A stretch of 10,487 bases of DNA from Ruminobacter sp964520475 (GCA_964520475.1 CAZFNS010000031.1:1-10487); one strand, 5' to 3'; positions 1 through 5,470 are shown, counted from the stretch's first letter. Program-made: numbers and translations. The notes: generated from the sequence alone by a model not told the origin.

Positions 1-381
1 CTGAGGTTTCGCGCCCGGCTTTACCTGTTTGGCCGGAGCCGGCATCACGCTGACCGAGGGTTTCGTCTCCGGCTTTTCCGGGCGGTTCCCGCGGTCCCGG
101 CGGTCGTCCGGCCGGTTCGCGTCGCGCCGGCGGTCCCGGCGGTCGTCCGGCCGGTGCCTCCGGTCGCGGCGGTCGTGCCGCCGGTGATCGGCGCGCCGGT
201 CGTCGCGTTCGGCCTTTTCGACCACGACTACCCGTTCGGGCTCGGGCTCGTAATACTCCTCTTCGGGCGGGGGGCCGGCGGGACGGGGATTGAAGTGGAA
301 CCCCTCGGAGATCCCGCAGCCGCCGAGACCGATGAGAGCCGCCGCGGCCGCGGCGGCGACTAAAAGTTTCTTCTCCGTCAA
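1..381 (-). CDS. Arg/Asp-rich repetitive lipoprotein, partial (C-terminus beyond window edge)
   Basis: An open frame on the minus strand starts at TTG 381 and runs 127 codons without a stop to the window edge, so the C-terminus is missing. AGGGAGA stands about nine bases upstream of the TTG, and no ATG or stop lies nearby in frame. The N-terminus is MTEKKLLV followed by seven Ala and LIGLGGC, a lipoprotein signal with Cys22 as the likely lipidated residue. Next come a Pro/Glu/Tyr segment (PPPEEEYYEPEPE, about 37-49), a VVVVE strand, and a highly charged Arg/Asp/His stretch in which RPDDRRDR occurs twice. After that it becomes Pro/Lys-rich. The lipobox, acidic-Tyr segment and basic low-complexity tail match the layout of the next two genes, but sequence identity is low. 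I recognise no enzymatic domain. An envelope lipoprotein is inferred from the signal; its function is unknown. Confidence 0.7.
   Translation of the reverse strand, partial: MTEKKLLVAAAAAAALIGLGGCGISEGFHFNPRPAGPPPEEEYYEPEPERVVVVEKAERDDRRADHRRHDRRDRRHRPDDRRDRRRDANRPDDRRDRGNRPEKPETKPSVSVMPAPAKQVKPGAKPQ
91..155. repeat. 26-bp exact direct repeat, two copies 39 bp apart
   Basis: The same 26 bases occur at 91-116 and 130-155, beginning GCGGTCCCGG and ending GGCCGGT. They encode the two RPDDRRDR blocks of the lipoprotein on the minus strand. The 39-bp period is a multiple of three, so gain or loss of a unit keeps the reading frame. Confidence 0.85.
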
Positions 382-430
382 AGTTTGTTTTCTCCCTGGA
401 ACAAAAGATAATTGCCGGCACCCGCCGCGG

Positions 431-461
431 AAAACCCGCCCTCCGGAGGGAGGGCGGGTTT
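431..461 (-). terminator. Rho-independent terminator after the 209-residue lipoprotein gene
   Basis: A perfect 13-bp stem (432-444 pairing with 449-461) with a four-base loop is followed on the minus strand by TTTT. It begins 15 bases past the stop codon at 477. The stem is AAACCCGCCCTCC in the minus-strand transcript. It should separate this transcript from the lipoprotein gene to its left. Confidence 0.85.
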
Positions 462-476
462 GGCGGGTCAAGGAAG

Positions 477-1106
477 CTACCTGCGCCTGATCACCGTCTG
501 CCTGGTGTTCGAGGTCCGGTTGACCGAGGGCCTGCTCACCGCGGGCCGGCTCGCCGGTCTGCTCACCGAGGGCCTGCTGAACGAGGGCCTGCTGATCGAG
601 GTCCGGTTGGTGTTGATCGTCCGGTTGATCGACGGCCGGCTCGACGAGGAGGTCGAGGGCCTGATCAGGGTCTTGTTGGTGTTGACCGGCCGGCTGATCG
701 AAGGCCTGCTCGCCGAGGACGAAGGTCTCACCAGGGTCTTGTTGGTGTTGATCGTCCGGTTAATCGATCCGGAGCCCGACGGCGTGTTGAGCTTCTTCTC
801 GAAGTGCGGCATGGTGTTCACCGCCGGTCCGGCCGAGCCGCCGTTCGGCCGCGCGGGACGGTTCAGATCCGGCCCGCGGTCCGGCCCGCTCCCGTGGTGA
901 CCCGGGCGGTGCCCCGGGGGAGGGGGAGGCGGACGGTGGTACCCGGGCCCGTCGTGGTCCACGATGACGTCGTGCACCACCACCGCGTCGGGCGCGGTGT
1001 AGTAGCCGTCGTCGTAATAATAGTCGTCGTCGACCAGCAGGCACCCGTTCAGCGCCAGGATCGCGCAGAGAGCCGCCGCTCCCGGTATCGCGTTACGCCA
1101 GTTCAT
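477..1106 (-). CDS. Repetitive low-complexity lipoprotein (Ser/Arg/Pro/Asn repeats)
   Basis: 209 residues. ATG 1106 is preceded by GGGAGGA with five to six bases of spacing. The N-terminus is a lipoprotein signal ending LALNGC, with Cys22 as the likely lipidated residue. Residues 26-36 are Asp/Tyr-rich (DDDYYYDDGYY). AVVVHDVIVDHD follows at about 41-52, then six prolines and a His/Gly/Pro stretch, then NTMPHFEKK at 97-105. Residues 115-209 are degenerate repeats of about 21-23 residues containing INRTINTNKT and S(I/V/F)SRPS blocks, ending in RRR. The next gene to the right has the same order of parts (lipobox, DDGYY, VIVEHD, poly-Pro, STMPHYERK, terminal RRR), so the two look like diverged paralogues. 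No catalytic domain is visible. The His, Asp and Tyr content could suit surface or metal interactions, but that is speculation. Confidence 0.82.
   Translation of the reverse strand: MNWRNAIPGAAALCAILALNGCLLVDDDYYYDDGYYTAPDAVVVHDVIVDHDGPGYHRPPPPPPGHRPGHHGSGPDRGPDLNRPARPNGGSAGPAVNTMPHFEKKLNTPSGSGSINRTINTNKTLVRPSSSASRPSISRPVNTNKTLIRPSTSSSSRPSINRTINTNRTSISRPSFSRPSVSRPASRPAVSRPSVNRTSNTRQTVIRRR
480..764 (-). repeat. Degenerate tandem coding repeat, about 21-23 codons per unit
   Basis: This covers residues 115-209 of the lipoprotein. Units begin at about residues 115 (INRTINTNKTLVRPS), 137 (ISRPVNTNKTLIRPS), 160 (INRTINTNRTSISRPS), 181 (a shortened VSRPASRPAVSRPS) and 195 (VNRTSNTRQTVIRRR). The first two units are the best conserved; the later ones are shortened and more diverged. 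Confidence 0.75.
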
Positions 1107-1190
1107 AATATCCTCCCTGCCGGTCTCCGCCGGCGCGTTTTCCGAATGCCGGGCCGGCCCTCCGGCCGTCCCCGGCTCTGTTTCCGTGAC

Positions 1191-1219
1191 GCGGACGCCG
1201 CGTCTTCCCCGGCGTCCGC
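1191..1219 (-). other. Hairpin after the 153-residue lipoprotein gene (no U-tract)
   Basis: A perfect 10-bp inverted repeat (GCGGACGCCG at 1191-1200, its complement at 1210-1219) starts about 10 bases past the stop codon at 1229. There is no run of T after it on the minus strand. It may be an mRNA 3'-end stabiliser or a weak or Rho-assisted terminator, allowing some read-through into the next lipoprotein gene. Confidence 0.45.
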
Positions 1220-1228
1220 CTTAAGCCG

Positions 1229-1690
1229 CTATCTCCGGCGGAACCCGCCGCGGCCGCCGTGTCCGCCGCCGCCCGGCCGCGCGGACACGCGGTTGAAGGA
1301 CCGGCTCGGTCCGGACGAGCGCGGCGCCGAGAACTTGCGCTCGTAGTGCGGCATGGTGCTGATCGACGGTCTCCCGCCCGGCCTGCCGGCTCCCGGCCTG
1401 CCGCCCGGTCGGCCCGGCCCGATTCCCGGCCTGCCGCCGGGACGGTGGCCCGGCCCGTATCCGCCGTGGTGGCGCGGCGGGGGCGGAGGCGGCCGGTGCC
1501 AGTGATGGTGACGGTAGCGCGGATAGTAGTAGTCGTGCTCCACGATCACCGGCGAGTAGTACGTGCCGCCGCTGTAATACACGCCGCCGGCGGTGGCGTA
1601 CCCGCTGTCGTAATACCCGTCGTCCAGGGGCACGCAGCCGCTCAGCGCGAGCAGCGCCGCGGCGCCCAGAATAATAGACTTTACGTTCAT
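1229..1690 (-). CDS. Gly/Arg/Pro/His-rich repetitive lipoprotein
   Basis: 153 residues. I chose ATG 1690 because GGAGGT sits five bases upstream and the protein then begins with a clean lipoprotein signal, MNVKSIILGAAALLALSGC (lipobox LSGC, Cys19). The frame stays open to an upstream start at 1777, but that would add 29 Ala/Gly-rich residues before the signal peptide. After Cys19 come DDGYYDSGY and other Tyr-rich motifs (22-57), PVIVEHDYYYP, a His cluster RHHHWHR, six prolines, GRPGGRP repeats (about 82-108), STMPHYERK (111-119), and a Gly/Arg tail ending RRR. The neighbouring 209-residue protein shares this plan, so they are probably duplicated genes in one transcription unit. No known enzymatic fold is seen. 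Outer-membrane or periplasmic anchoring is inferred from the lipobox. Confidence 0.85.
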   Translation of the reverse strand: MNVKSIILGAAALLALSGCVPLDDGYYDSGYATAGGVYYSGGTYYSPVIVEHDYYYPRYRHHHWHRPPPPPPRHHGGYGPGHRPGGRPGIGPGRPGGRPGAGRPGGRPSISTMPHYERKFSAPRSSGPSRSFNRVSARPGGGGHGGRGGFRRR

Positions 1691-1813
1691 GACTACCTCC
1701 CCCGCGGTTTCTTCGCTTCCCGCGGCGGCCGCCGCCGCGGCCGCGCTTCCGGTCCCGGCTTCCCGGGACCCGGTCAATGATTCGGTGACTTTTCTCCGCT
1801 CCGCCCTGCTTTA

Positions 1814-1819
1814 ATTATA
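1814..1819 (-). promoter_or_regulatory. -10 box (TATAAT) of the lipoprotein genes
   Basis: A perfect TATAAT reads leftward within an AT-rich patch in otherwise GC-rich DNA, about 125 bases upstream of ATG 1690. No good -35 lies at 16-18 bases; the nearest candidates are CCGTAA or CGTAAA. It is the best promoter candidate for the two adjacent lipoprotein genes. Confidence 0.55.
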
Positions 1820-1866
1820 CACGACGCGCGACGGCTTTACGGCGGCCGGCCGGGCTTCGGAGAAAT

Positions 1867-1897
1867 CCTCTCTCTCCGCCCGAAGGCGGGAGAGAGG
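1867..1897 (-). other. Stable hairpin with C(UUCG)G loop on the minus strand
   Basis: 1867-1880 pairs with 1885-1897 over 13 bp with one bulged base. On the minus strand the loop is TTCG closed by C-G, an unusually stable tetraloop. It is followed by ATTTCTCC, a weak T-tract, so it could be a leftward terminator insulating the lipoprotein promoter. The adjacent palindrome at 1905-1916 is followed on the minus strand by AATTTTT. Confidence 0.45.
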
Positions 1898-2079
1898 AAA
1901 AATTGCCCGTACGGGCTGGTTATTATCTGCTTATTGTTCAGCCGAGAACGGCCGGGCTTTCCGCTCCCCGGGGCGGATGACGTCGGACGCCCCTCCGGGG
2001 GAAAGTCTCGGCCGGGCCCGTTCGGCGGGCCTCGTGCCGTTCTCTGATTTTAATTTTAGCAAAGGGGATCCGGCCCGGG

Positions 2080-2096
2080 TGTTACAATGTGTAGCA
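2080..2096. promoter_or_regulatory. Candidate regulator-binding inverted repeat
   Basis: TGTTACA-ATG-TGTAGCA forms a 7-3-7 inverted repeat with one mismatch, in an AT-rich patch of a GC-rich intergenic region. TAGCAAAG also occurs twice nearby, at 2057-2064 and 2092-2099. On the plus strand TACAAT (2083-2088) resembles a -10 box, but there is no good -35. The regulator and target are unknown. Confidence 0.3.
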
Positions 2097-2164
2097 AAGT
2101 GTGTTAACTGTCAGGAGTTGTTACGGGCCGGCGAAACCCGCCCGGATCCGGGCCCCGCGGGACG

Positions 2165-2184
2165 AAAAAGCGCCCCCGCGGCGC
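2165..2184 (-). terminator. Rho-independent terminator after lpxM
   Basis: On the minus strand GCGCC-GCGGG-GGCGC is followed directly by TTTTT, about 35 bases past the lpxM stop. The stem is only 5 bp but all G-C, and the T-run is clean. Confidence 0.65.
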
Positions 2185-2218
2185 CGGGAAATCCCCCCGC
2201 CGCCCCGCCGCCGCGGCC

Positions 2219-3280
2219 CTACCGGGCGCCTTCCCCGGGCTCCCCGGCCGGCTCAGCCGGCGCGCCCGCCGCCGCGGCCGCGCGCCGCGCGGCCATGTTC
2301 TCGAGGATGCGCTCCTTCACGTATTCGTACGAAAAGTCCCGGCCGTAGACGTCGGTGAACTTCTCGTCCGCCGGGCGGGTCCGGTACATGCGCAGGAACC
2401 ACATGTACTGCTTTTCGCGGCCGCGGACGAGATCCTCGATGCAGCGGTTCAGCCGGCGGGTGTCGGAAACGTCGTCGCTCGGGAAATTGTCGAAGGCCGG
2501 GCCGAAGACGACCTCGTAGGCGTGCTTTTCCTCGTTGTAGCAGGAGAACATCGGCACGACCAGGGCCCCGCCGAGCTTGGCGAGTTTGCCCACGGTCACC
2601 AGAGTGGCCTTCGGCGAGGCGAAAAAGTCCGCGAACACCGCGCCCTTCTCGCCGAGATCCTCGTCGGGCAGGAAGAACGAGCTGTAGCCCTCCCGGAGGG
2701 ACTTGATGATGGTGCGGATCCCCGAGCCCCGCTCGAAGACCTTGCCCCCGTACTTGAGGCGGATCGAGTTCATGAACCAGTCGTAGACCGCGTTTTTGGA
2801 GGTGTGCATCATCGTGCACATGGTCAGGCCGTTCGCGGAGAGGAACAGCCCGCACCGGTCGATCGCCCAGGCGTGCGGGGCCATGAAGACCACCGGCTTC
2901 CCCGAGGCGGCCGCCGCGTCGAAATGCTCGCGCCCGACGCACAGGTAGCCGTTCCGGATATGCTCGCGGCTCCGGTAGAACGTCTCCCCGTAGCCGAGCA
3001 TGACCTTGAGCCCCACGCGCAGGAAATCGCGGTAGATCCGGAGCTTCTCCGCCTCGGACATCTCCGGGAAGGCCATGGTCAGGTTGACGAGGGTGTATTT
3101 CTTCATGCGGTGGTTTATCCGCCAGGCGAGCGCGCAGAGGAGGTCGGCGAACAGATCCCGCAGGACGGCCGGCACGACGGCCAGGATCCCGAGGAAGCCG
3201 ATCCCCGCCCAGGAGAGCCAGTACCGGGGGTGCAGGTACCGGGAGCTGAAACTCGCGTCGTAATGTCTGTCTTCCGTCAT
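2219..3280 (-). CDS. lpxM: LpxM-type lipid A biosynthesis (KDO)2-(lauroyl)-lipid IVA acyltransferase
   Basis: 353 residues. LpxM (MsbB) transfers an acyl chain from acyl-ACP to the lipid A precursor at the inner membrane, completing lipid A acylation. The match to my memory of E. coli LpxM is extensive: HPRYW near the start (17-21), a membrane segment at about 20-50, NLTMAFPE (66-73), the catalytic HX4D motif in PHAWAID (His136, Asp141), KYGGKVFERGSGI, FFLPDEDLG (202-210), FFASPKATL (219-227), and EKQYMWFLRMYRTR near 289-302. E. coli LpxM is about 323 residues; the extra length here is largely an Ala/Gly/Pro/Glu tail after residue 330. ATG 3280 has only a weak Shine-Dalgarno, so translation may depend on the upstream gene, 43 bases away. 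Which acyl chain it uses cannot be read from the sequence. Confidence 0.93.
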   Translation of the reverse strand: MTEDRHYDASFSSRYLHPRYWLSWAGIGFLGILAVVPAVLRDLFADLLCALAWRINHRMKKYTLVNLTMAFPEMSEAEKLRIYRDFLRVGLKVMLGYGETFYRSREHIRNGYLCVGREHFDAAAASGKPVVFMAPHAWAIDRCGLFLSANGLTMCTMMHTSKNAVYDWFMNSIRLKYGGKVFERGSGIRTIIKSLREGYSSFFLPDEDLGEKGAVFADFFASPKATLVTVGKLAKLGGALVVPMFSCYNEEKHAYEVVFGPAFDNFPSDDVSDTRRLNRCIEDLVRGREKQYMWFLRMYRTRPADEKFTDVYGRDFSYEYVKERILENMAARRAAAAAGAPAEPAGEPGEGAR

Positions 3281-3299
3281 ATCCGCGTTTCCCGCGAAG

Positions 3300-3318
3300 G
3301 GCCGCGCGCCGCGCGGCC
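3300..3318 (-). other. Perfect GC hairpin between the 147-residue gene and lpxM
   Basis: GGCCGCGC-GGC-GCGCGGCC (minus-strand reading) forms an 8-bp stem with a three-base loop in the 43-base gap. There is no T-run, so termination is unlikely. It could affect mRNA stability or access to the weak lpxM ribosome-binding site. Confidence 0.4.
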
Positions 3319-3323
3319 GGGCC

Positions 3324-3767
3324 TCAGCGGGCCCGGCGCATCGTTTCGGCGAGCTGGGACTCCGCTACGTTGAAAAAGGCGCACAGCCGCGCGAACGCCT
3401 CCGCGCAGCCCTCCCCGCCGGGGATGATCAGGGTGAGCCGGCCGTTGAGGCGCTCCTGGACCCAGAGCGAGAAGGTCAGGCGCCGGTCCCGGTTCCCGAG
3501 CTCGCCCTCGATCCGGTCGAGATCGACCCGGTCGAAGGTGATCTCGAAGGAAAATCCCCCGTCCCCCGCCGCGCCGGCGGTGCCGAGCCTGAAGAGGCAG
3601 CTGCCGCCGAGGCTTTCCTTTCTGATCCGGTAGCGGCCGTCCGCGATCACGGCTTCGTCGCCGCTCTCCCCGCCGGGGCGCGCGGCCCCCTCCGGTCCGG
3701 TCTTTCCGGTTCCGCGGGCGGCTCCGGCCGGCGCCGCGCCGTCCGCCGCTATGAAAACAAGGCTCAT
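3324..3767 (-). CDS. Hypothetical protein, 147 residues, upstream of lpxM
   Basis: I do not recognise this protein. I chose ATG 3767 because GGGAG lies eight bases upstream; a TTG two codons earlier is too close to that site. It begins MSLVFIAADG without a signal peptide or membrane segment. An Ala/Gly/Pro-rich, probably disordered stretch spans about 10-38. Residues 40-147 look folded: alternating hydrophobic strands such as GRYRIRKESL, FSFEITFDRVDLDRIEGEL, LTFSLWVQERLNGRLTLIIPG, then a helical end (CAEAFARLCAFFNVAESQLAETM). This suggests a small cytoplasmic beta-plus-alpha domain. It is 43 bases upstream of lpxM on the same strand and probably shares its transcript, but that alone does not give it a role in lipid A synthesis. 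The absence of stops in a GC-rich region is weak evidence; the ribosome-binding site and placement support it. Confidence 0.62.
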   Translation of the reverse strand: MSLVFIAADGAAPAGAARGTGKTGPEGAARPGGESGDEAVIADGRYRIRKESLGGSCLFRLGTAGAAGDGGFSFEITFDRVDLDRIEGELGNRDRRLTFSLWVQERLNGRLTLIIPGGEGCAEAFARLCAFFNVAESQLAETMRRAR

Positions 3768-3831
3768 GGGCAAAACTCCCGCCGCCGGGGCCCGGGGCCC
3801 CGCGCGGCGCTTAAAAATCGGTTCTCATACC

Positions 3832-3837
3832 ATCATA
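3832..3837 (-). promoter_or_regulatory. Candidate -10 box (TATGAT) for the 147-residue gene and lpxM
   Basis: TATGAT reads leftward, 65 bases upstream of ATG 3767, in a locally AT-richer stretch; TATGAG follows it. No convincing -35 is visible. The leader contains a strong GC palindrome (GGGGCCCCGGGCCCC on the minus strand) just upstream of the ribosome-binding site. Confidence 0.35.
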
Positions 3838-3979
3838 CGGGCAAACCGGGGCCAATTCTCTGCCCCATGTCCAAAATCCGGAAAAATCACGGCGCACGGG
3901 CCCCGCGGAAACGGGGCGCGCGGAGCGGGAACCGGGGCCGCGGCGGCCGCGCCCGGCCCGGAACCCCCCGCCGCCTGCG

Positions 3980-4002
3980 AAAAAGCCCCGCGGGGCGGGG
4001 CT
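3980..4002 (-). terminator. Rho-independent terminator overlapping the ybaK stop codon
   Basis: On the minus strand AGCCCCG-CCCCG-CGGGGCT is followed by TTTT and then C. The 7-bp stem starts inside the TAG stop of ybaK (4001-4003), so terminator and coding end overlap. Confidence 0.85.
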
Positions 4003-4471
4003 ACTCGTCGTCGGTTATGTCGCCCGTCTTCGCGCCGAGGAGCGCGACGAGCGCCGCCGGGGCGACCCCGAGGGACAGGCCCCGCTGCCCGCCGCTCACG
4101 AGCATTTCCTTAAGCCCGAGGGCCCGGTCCGAGACCAGGACCGCCCCGGGGCGCTTCTGCCCGAAGGGGCTGATGCCGCCGCAGACGTAGCCCGTGACCC
4201 TTTCCGCGTCCTTCGGCGGGGCCATTTCGACGTTCTTGAGCCCGGCGAGCTTCGCCGCCCTTTTGAGATTGAGGGTGCAGTCGACGGGGATCACGGCGGT
4301 GACGTAGGTTTTGTCGTGGCGGATGAGCAGGGTCTTGAAGACCTCGGCGCGCTCCCGGCCGAGCTTCGCGGCGGCGAGATGGCCGAAGTCGCTTTTGGCG
4401 TCGCATTCGTAGCGGTAGACCGCGTAGCTTATCCCGCGCGCGTCCAGGAATTTCGTGGCCGGGGTCATCAT
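4001..4471 (-). CDS. ybaK: Cys-tRNA(Pro)/Cys-tRNA(Cys) deacylase, YbaK/EbsC family
   Basis: 156 residues, matching the length of E. coli YbaK (about 159). YbaK hydrolyses Cys-tRNA(Pro) formed when prolyl-tRNA synthetase mischarges cysteine, acting in trans in the cytoplasm. Family marks present: MTPATKFLD at the start, VFKTLLI with the conserved Lys46, TAVIPVDCTLNLKRAAKL (58-75), VEMAPPKDAERVTGYVCGGISPFGQK (in pieces over 81-106), and VSGGQRGL (125-132). Two ATGs are adjacent, at 4471 and 4468. The Shine-Dalgarno AGGAG fits either, and the family usually begins MTPA, so 4468 is equally possible. The gene lies 31 bases after the double DtxR regulator on the same strand and is likely its co-transcribed partner. 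There is no obvious functional link between the two. Confidence 0.94.
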   Translation of the reverse strand: MMTPATKFLDARGISYAVYRYECDAKSDFGHLAAAKLGRERAEVFKTLLIRHDKTYVTAVIPVDCTLNLKRAAKLAGLKNVEMAPPKDAERVTGYVCGGISPFGQKRPGAVLVSDRALGLKEMLVSGGQRGLSLGVAPAALVALLGAKTGDITDDE

Positions 4472-4485
4472 CTTCTCTCCTCCCC

Positions 4486-4501
4486 GCGGGCTTTTGCCCG
4501 C
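4486..4501 (-). other. Small hairpin upstream of the ybaK ribosome-binding site
   Basis: GCGGGC-AAAA-GCCCGC (minus-strand reading) fills the gap between the regulator stop (4503-4505) and the ybaK Shine-Dalgarno. It has no T-run, so it is more likely an intercistronic stability or processing element than a terminator. Confidence 0.4.
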
Positions 4502-4502
4502 G

Positions 4503-5318
4503 CTACGCCTCCGCGACGTCGATCCCCTTCGCGCGCAGGTACAGTCTGATGCCGTCGAGGGCCGCGCCGCTCACCATGTGCTCGATGCGGCAGCCGTCGC
4601 GCTCGGCGATCCGCACCGGCAGGCCGAGGGCGGAGCGCAGGAAAGCCTCGAGGTACAGGTGCTTGGAGTAAACTTCCCGCGCCCGGGCGAGGCCCTTCGG
4701 GGTGAAAAAGATCTCGTTGTCCCGGATGTCCAGGAAGCCCTTCTGGCGGAGCGCCGCCAGGGCCCGGCTCACGGAGGCCCGGGACACGCCCAGGGCCCCG
4801 GCCAGGTCGACGGCCCGGATCCGCTGCTTCTTCTGGCGGAGCAGGTAGACGGTCTCGAGGTAGTTCTCGCCCGACTCGAGCAGGTCGGAGCTTTCCGGGA
4901 AATGGGAGCTGACCGGGATCTCGACGCTCATGCCGCCGATGCCGTTGCGCCGGATGTACTCCTCGACGGCGGTTACGGTCTCGGCGCTGACGACGTGCTC
5001 GATCCGGCAGGCGTCGACGTCGGCCTGCTCCGGGGTGATCCCGGCGGCGTGGCAGAGGAACTTCACGAGGGACTCGTGGATGTGGGTCACCCGGGCGGCG
5101 GCGGCGGCGCCCTCCTCCGTCAGCTCGATCGCCCCGGTTTCGGACACGGCGACGAGGTTCTTCTCCCGGAGGAGCCCCAGCGCCCGGCTCACGGACGGCC
5201 GCGAGTGACCGAGCTCCCGGGCGACGTCGACGGCCCGGACCCGGGCGCCGTCCCGGCCGAGCTTGGCGATGGTCTCCAGGTAATTCTCCATGGATTCGTG
5301 TTCAATGTGGCTGGGCAT
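4503..5318 (-). CDS. Tandem-duplicated DtxR/MntR-family metal-dependent regulator (fused double unit)
   Basis: 271 residues from ATG 5318, which has GAGGT eight bases upstream; a GTG at 5333 overlaps that site. The protein is two DtxR-type units in a row, residues about 9-124 and 149-264, at an offset of 139-140. Paired motifs: ENYLETI (11-17) and ENYLETV (151-157); VRAVDVARELG and IRAVDLAGALG; the helix-turn-helix SRPSVSRALGLLR (39-51) and SRASVSRALAALR (179-191); CRIEH (104-108) and CRIEH (243-247). Usual DtxR/MntR chains that dimerise are about 140-230 residues, so this looks like a covalent pseudo-dimer. The DtxR-like Cys/Glu/His ligand trio is present in both halves (Cys104, Glu107, His108; Cys243, Glu246, His247), as is the ancillary His (His81, His220). 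Asn replaces the DtxR Met10 position in both. The Glu following the ancillary His is Val85 in half 1 but Glu224 in half 2. Fe(II) or Mn(II) sensing is inferred; no metal transporter is in the window. Confidence 0.92.
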   Translation of the reverse strand: MPSHIEHESMENYLETIAKLGRDGARVRAVDVARELGHSRPSVSRALGLLREKNLVAVSETGAIELTEEGAAAAARVTHIHESLVKFLCHAAGITPEQADVDACRIEHVVSAETVTAVEEYIRRNGIGGMSVEIPVSSHFPESSDLLESGENYLETVYLLRQKKQRIRAVDLAGALGVSRASVSRALAALRQKGFLDIRDNEIFFTPKGLARAREVYSKHLYLEAFLRSALGLPVRIAERDGCRIEHMVSGAALDGIRLYLRAKGIDVAEA

Positions 5319-5393
5319 AAGACGGCACCTCACCCGACGAAAGCGCGCGGCGGCCGGTTCCCGGGGGGGCCGGTCCGGCCTTTTATTAATTCT

Positions 5394-5414
5394 TATCGAT
5401 TATCGATTATCGAT
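5394..5414. repeat. Three tandem TATCGAT heptamers, candidate operator
   Basis: TATCGAT occurs three times head to tail (5394-5400, 5401-5407, 5408-5414), directly followed by TATAATCG. Each unit contains the palindrome ATCGAT. In a region this GC-rich, the AT content and exact repetition stand out. The array overlaps the expected transcription start of the regulator gene, a position suited to autorepression. It does not resemble the classical DtxR operator (TTAGGTTAGCCTAACCTAA). Confidence 0.6.
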
Positions 5415-5420
5415 TATAAT
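5413..5420 (-). promoter_or_regulatory. Promoter -10 of the regulator-ybaK operon (ATTATAAT palindrome)
   Basis: ATTATAAT is palindromic, so a perfect TATAAT exists on both strands (minus 5418-5413, plus 5415-5420). The leftward reading fits the regulator gene, with a start point inside the heptamer array and a leader of about 85-90 bases. No good -35 is seen at 17 bases, which may mean activator dependence or a weak promoter. Confidence 0.5.
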
Positions 5421-5470
5421 CGCGGGATCGCCGTTAGCCGTAGGTTACATCCGCAAAAAGCAGGCGGCCG

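Larger units (their letters stand above)
1691..2218. other. 528-base non-coding region between the lipoproteins and lpxM
   Basis: I see no convincing gene here. It holds the lipoprotein promoter (about 1814-1819), a long hairpin (1867-1897), a 12-bp palindrome GCCCGTACGGGC (1905-1916), an AT-rich patch with an inverted repeat (about 2041-2120), and the lpxM terminator (2165-2184). An open frame from 1977 runs into the antisense of lpxM and has no recognisable product. Confidence 0.6.

Noticed and set aside
1977..2348. A 123-codon plus-strand frame in the gap and into lpxM
   Set aside because: Its second half is antisense to lpxM, it has no clear ribosome-binding site, and the sequence is Pro/Ala-rich without motifs. 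The cysteine pattern CVAKCVNC is too little to support a gene.
3864..4190. Plus-strand frame from about 3867 as a small basic protein
   Set aside because: It runs through the ybaK terminator and antisense to ybaK. The Arg/Gly-rich composition is what GC-rich non-coding DNA gives.
5319..5333. GTG 5333 as the start of the double DtxR regulator
   Set aside because: The Shine-Dalgarno GAGGT lies between this GTG and ATG 5318 at correct spacing for the ATG, so the upstream start is less likely.
5394..5414. CRISPR array or replication-origin repeats
   Set aside because: Three 7-bp units without spacers are not CRISPR, and the sequence is not a DnaA box; a promoter-proximal operator-like repeat fits better.
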